Origin: UBA8518 sp041659585 | Lineage (GTDB): Bacteria > Patescibacteriota > Minisyncoccia > Moranbacterales > UBA2206 | DNA: 7,043 bases | Direction: 5' to 3' | NCBI GenBank assembly: GCA_041659585.1 | Contig: JBAZXY010000068.1 | Location: forward strand, 1-7,043 | Shown: positions 5,460 to 7,043 of the stretch, piece after piece | Layout of the letters: each line of letters begins with the position of its first letter | How positions within the stretch are numbered: position 1 is the first letter of the stretch | Translations under genes and position numbers: made by a program | The notes under the pieces: model-generated | Seen by the model: the letters and a program-made list of their open reading frames with translations, nothing else | Databases searched by the model: none | What the model was told of the DNA's origin: nothing

Positions 5460-6026
5460 ATGTCATCATCAGAAGAGATTAAAAAAATGCTGGTTCAATA
5501 TCAAGAGAGTAGAAAGGAACTTGAAAATATCACACGTCTTCTTGACAATAAGCGGAATGAGGCGGGTGCATTGAGAGGTTCCATTGAAGGGATGTTGACA
5601 TCAACATTCTCTCTCGCTGATACCATTAAAAGCATTGATGCCAATGTAAGGCCGAGATTGGTGGAATTGTCAGATTGTGACCAGCAACTCGAAAATAGTT
5701 ATTGCATGCTGGTTTTGCAGGGAGCTCCCCACATTGGCATTCTGCTACAGGGAAATGGATCTTCAATGCCAACAGAAAATTCGGAAATTGAGATGATCTC
5801 TTTTGAAATAACCAGCGGTATTCGCTCGGGGAAATTCATTCTTTGTCCAATTTCAACCAACCAAGATCATCTTGGCATTAAAGCTGCACAAGATAAAGCT
5901 GTTGCTGGTGGAATCGAGTATCTACTTGATTTAAGCGGTGACAATTTGTTCTCGCTTGCATCATCTGTATTCATCCAAGAAAGCATTAATGTAGAAAGGA
6001 TGCTTCCGTGGATACGGGTCCATTAA
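5460..6026 (+). CDS. Hypothetical protein with N-terminal coiled coil, 188 aa
   Basis: The start is firmly set by AAGGAGG eight bases before the ATG; the stop is TAA and a strong terminator follows. Residues 5-40 are charged and heptad-like (EEIKKMLVQYQESRKELE...), a likely coiled coil, with more helix to about residue 85. The C-terminal half (about 82-188) alternates hydrophobic strands and helices: CMLVLQGAPHIGILLQG (82-98), EIEMISFEITSGIR (109-122), KFILCPI (125-131), then a helix with AAQDKAVAGGIEYLLDL (142-158). This suggests a small alpha/beta domain. There is no signal peptide or membrane span and no catalytic motif I recognise. The function is unknown. It stands alone in the module, convergent with the kinase gene. 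Confidence 0.85.
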   Translation: MSSSEEIKKMLVQYQESRKELENITRLLDNKRNEAGALRGSIEGMLTSTFSLADTIKSIDANVRPRLVELSDCDQQLENSYCMLVLQGAPHIGILLQGNGSSMPTENSEIEMISFEITSGIRSGKFILCPISTNQDHLGIKAAQDKAVAGGIEYLLDLSGDNLFSLASSVFIQESINVERMLPWIRVH

Positions 6027-6049
6027 CAAGCCACATTTGTCAGTTGAAT

Positions 6050-6089
6050 AAGAGCTCCTTTGTGTAAACGCAAGGCGAGCTCTTTTTTT
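6050..6089 (+). terminator. Terminator of the 188-aa gene
   Basis: AAGAGCTC (6050-6057) pairs with GAGCTCTT (6077-6084). The inner CCTTTGTG/CGCAAGG segment can extend the stem with G-T pairs around TAAA. A run of seven T ends it at 6089, 24 bases past the stop codon. Confidence 0.9.
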
Positions 6090-6180
6090 ATTGCCAAAAA
6101 ATATGTGTCAATGCCATTTAGAAATATCCTATTTTGATCCGATTTGACTTTATTTAAAATAAATTTTGGCCAAATACTTT

Positions 6181-6693
6181 CTAAGAATTTAATATGTCCA
6201 TAATTTTATTAGCAACCTCAAGACTAGAAATATTAGAAGTATCCACAACAACAAAACCATTATGTGCCCTGTTTTCAAATAAGCCTATATTGCGACTGAT
6301 ACGCTCCTCCGTAAGCTTGTCTTCCAAGTTCGCTTGGCGATTCTGTATTCTCTTGAGGGCTGTTTCTGGAGTGGTAAATAATTGCACTTTATATACGGGA
6401 AAAGAACATCTCCGTGCCAGATCCTCAAACTTTTTCAAATCCTCATCTGATCTGAAAGGCTGTTCGACAATAACTGAAATACCATGATCAAAATATTTTT
6501 CGGCCATGACAAAAACAACATCCCTAGCAATTTGATTATCCCGCTGCCCTCTTTCAAAATCAGAAATGAATCTCTTTACCTTGTCCATACCGATAATAGC
6601 CATCCTAGTAATTTTCTCAGCTAGTATTTTTGATGTTGTCGTTTTGCCAACACCAGTCATCCCGTCAATTATCAGCAGAAATGGTCGATTCAT
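6181..6693 (-). CDS. P-loop kinase-like ATPase (AAA_33 / zeta-toxin-like), 170 aa
   Basis: The protein is a minimal P-loop kinase. Residues 5-10 form a hydrophobic first strand and the Walker A is GMTGVGKTT (11-19). Asp37 in IIGMDKVKRF (33-42) sits where such kinases bind substrate. VIVEQPF (74-80) is the Walker B-like strand ending in Glu77. An Arg-rich lid region (RIQNRQ at 115-120, then RISRN at 131-135) should close over ATP. The family includes small-molecule, nucleotide and polynucleotide kinases, antibiotic phosphotransferases and zeta toxins; the substrate cannot be read from the sequence. No antitoxin-like partner is adjacent, which argues against a zeta-type toxin pair. The start ATG has only a weak purine-rich leader but is preceded by an extended -10 promoter. 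Stop TAG. The length is typical for the family. Confidence 0.85.
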   Translation of the reverse strand: MNRPFLLIIDGMTGVGKTTTSKILAEKITRMAIIGMDKVKRFISDFERGQRDNQIARDVVFVMAEKYFDHGISVIVEQPFRSDEDLKKFEDLARRCSFPVYKVQLFTTPETALKRIQNRQANLEDKLTEERISRNIGLFENRAHNGFVVVDTSNISSLEVANKIMDILNS

Positions 6694-6737
6694 AATGTTT
6701 TTCTTTTATTATTTATTGCATAATTTATCCTGCAATG

Positions 6738-6746
6738 ATTATATCA
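6738..6746 (-). promoter_or_regulatory. Extended -10 promoter for the kinase gene
   Basis: On the minus strand the sequence reads TGATATAAT, a TGn motif joined to a perfect TATAAT, about 45 bases before the ATG at 6693. The -35 region at 17-bp spacing (TGGGTC) is poor, as is usual for extended -10 promoters. Confidence 0.55.
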
Positions 6747-6779
6747 CATGAGTCATATTTGACCCATTTTTAAGATTAA

Positions 6780-6835
6780 GCATGATACATCATGCCATAG
6801 AAAACATTCCAACATCGTCCTTTGGCATGCCATAG
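6780..6835. repeat. Dyad and repeated CATGCCATAG upstream of the kinase gene
   Basis: GCATGA-TACA-TCATGC (6780-6795) is a perfect 6-bp hairpin. CATGCCATAG occurs twice, at 6791-6800 and 6826-6835; the second sits in the palindrome GGCATGCC (6824-6831). No gene is visible between 6694 and 7035. These could be operator elements or part of the module border. Confidence 0.4.
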
Positions 6836-6857
6836 CTTTAGCGAAGGCTGCCCACTC

Positions 6858-6898
6858 CCTCAACAAAGCGAAAAGTCATCCTCGGAGGATTACTTTTT
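6858..6898 (+). repeat. Fourth, decayed tRNA-tail copy with its terminator
   Basis: CCTCAACAAAG (6858-6868) is identical to 5268-5278 and one base from the tRNA-Gln tail. It is followed by the hairpin AAAAGT-C-ATCCT / AGGAT-T-ACTTTT (6871-6897) and a T-run. This hairpin closely resembles the terminator directly after tRNA-Gln (AAAAAGTCATCC type). It marks the end of the third module. Confidence 0.6.
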
Positions 6899-6938
6899 AT
6901 TTTGAACTGTTTCCAAGGTATTGGGCTATTACGACTGC

Positions 6939-6967
6939 TTGACAAAAAACCCTATCTACGCTATTAT
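6939..6967 (+). promoter_or_regulatory. Strong sigma-70-type promoter for the gene starting at 7036
   Basis: TTGACA (6939-6944) is a perfect -35 box, the spacer is 17 bp, and TATTAT (6962-6967) matches the -10 consensus at five of six bases. Transcription would start near 6974, giving a leader of about 60 bases. Confidence 0.75.
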
Positions 6968-7035
6968 TTAGTGTAAAAAAATAATATTTTTTAATCTTTC
7001 CTTAACAATCAAAACTACAGCGAGGATATATAATT

Positions 7036-7043
7036 ATGCAACA
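7036..7043 (+). CDS. Start of the next gene, cut by the window end
   Basis: An ATG at 7036 follows GAGGA (7022-7026 region) at nine to ten bases and the strong promoter upstream. Only Met-Gln and part of a third codon are in the window, so the product cannot be named. It would be the first gene of the fourth module after the tRNA. Confidence 0.6.

Noticed and set aside
6181..6693. Zeta-toxin/antitoxin pair
   Set aside because: No small antitoxin-like ORF adjoins the kinase on the same strand; upstream is only a promoter and repeat region.
1789..7043. An integron with its integrase
   Set aside because: No integrase gene, no attC-type consensus and mixed gene strands; only a cassette-like arrangement can be claimed.

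Overview
The window looks like a chromosomal segment of a bacterium with a modest G+C content. A member of the Candidate Phyla Radiation (Patescibacteria) is my best guess. The hints are the A/T-only 'AAATTTAAAAT'-style intergenic DNA, a tRNA without an encoded CCA end, and a set of small orphan genes I cannot place. This is inference from style, not a marker-gene assignment. One gene ends in TGA and the others in TAA or TAG, so TGA is a stop and the code appears standard.

Layout. Positions 1-1591 hold the 3' part of dnaX (DNA polymerase III gamma/tau), a core replication gene. After an AT-rich spacer comes a tRNA-Gln(TTG) gene (1716-1788) with its own hairpin terminator. Everything after that looks accessory. 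The 3' tail of the tRNA-Gln gene recurs in the same orientation at 1981-2001 (21 of 21 bases identical), 4002-4017 (one mismatch), and in weaker, decayed form near 5261-5278 and 6858-6868. Three of these four tails are followed directly by a hairpin-plus-T-run terminator resembling one of the others. Two boundaries also carry a GC-rich repeat (1837-1979 and 3927-4001) built around a 26-bp palindrome.

The tails cut the DNA into short modules with one or two small, unrelated genes each. Module 2002-4001 has a minus-strand glycine-rich repeat protein (2126-2407) and a 273-aa orphan (2777-3598). Module 4018-5260 has a secreted ClpP-fold protein (4149-4748, minus) and a 67-aa membrane protein (5006-5209). 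Module 5279-6857 has a 188-aa coiled-coil orphan (5460-6026) and a P-loop kinase (6181-6693, minus). A further gene with a strong promoter starts at 7036. Strand alternates and several genes have their own promoter and/or terminator, so these are not operons.

Interpretation. The simplest reading is a tRNA-Gln integration hot spot where successive insertions each left a displaced copy of the tRNA 3' end. The result is a cassette-like array of self-contained accessory genes. No integrase, transposase or other recombinase is present, so mobility is inferred from repeats alone. I see no evidence that the cargo genes work together as one pathway.
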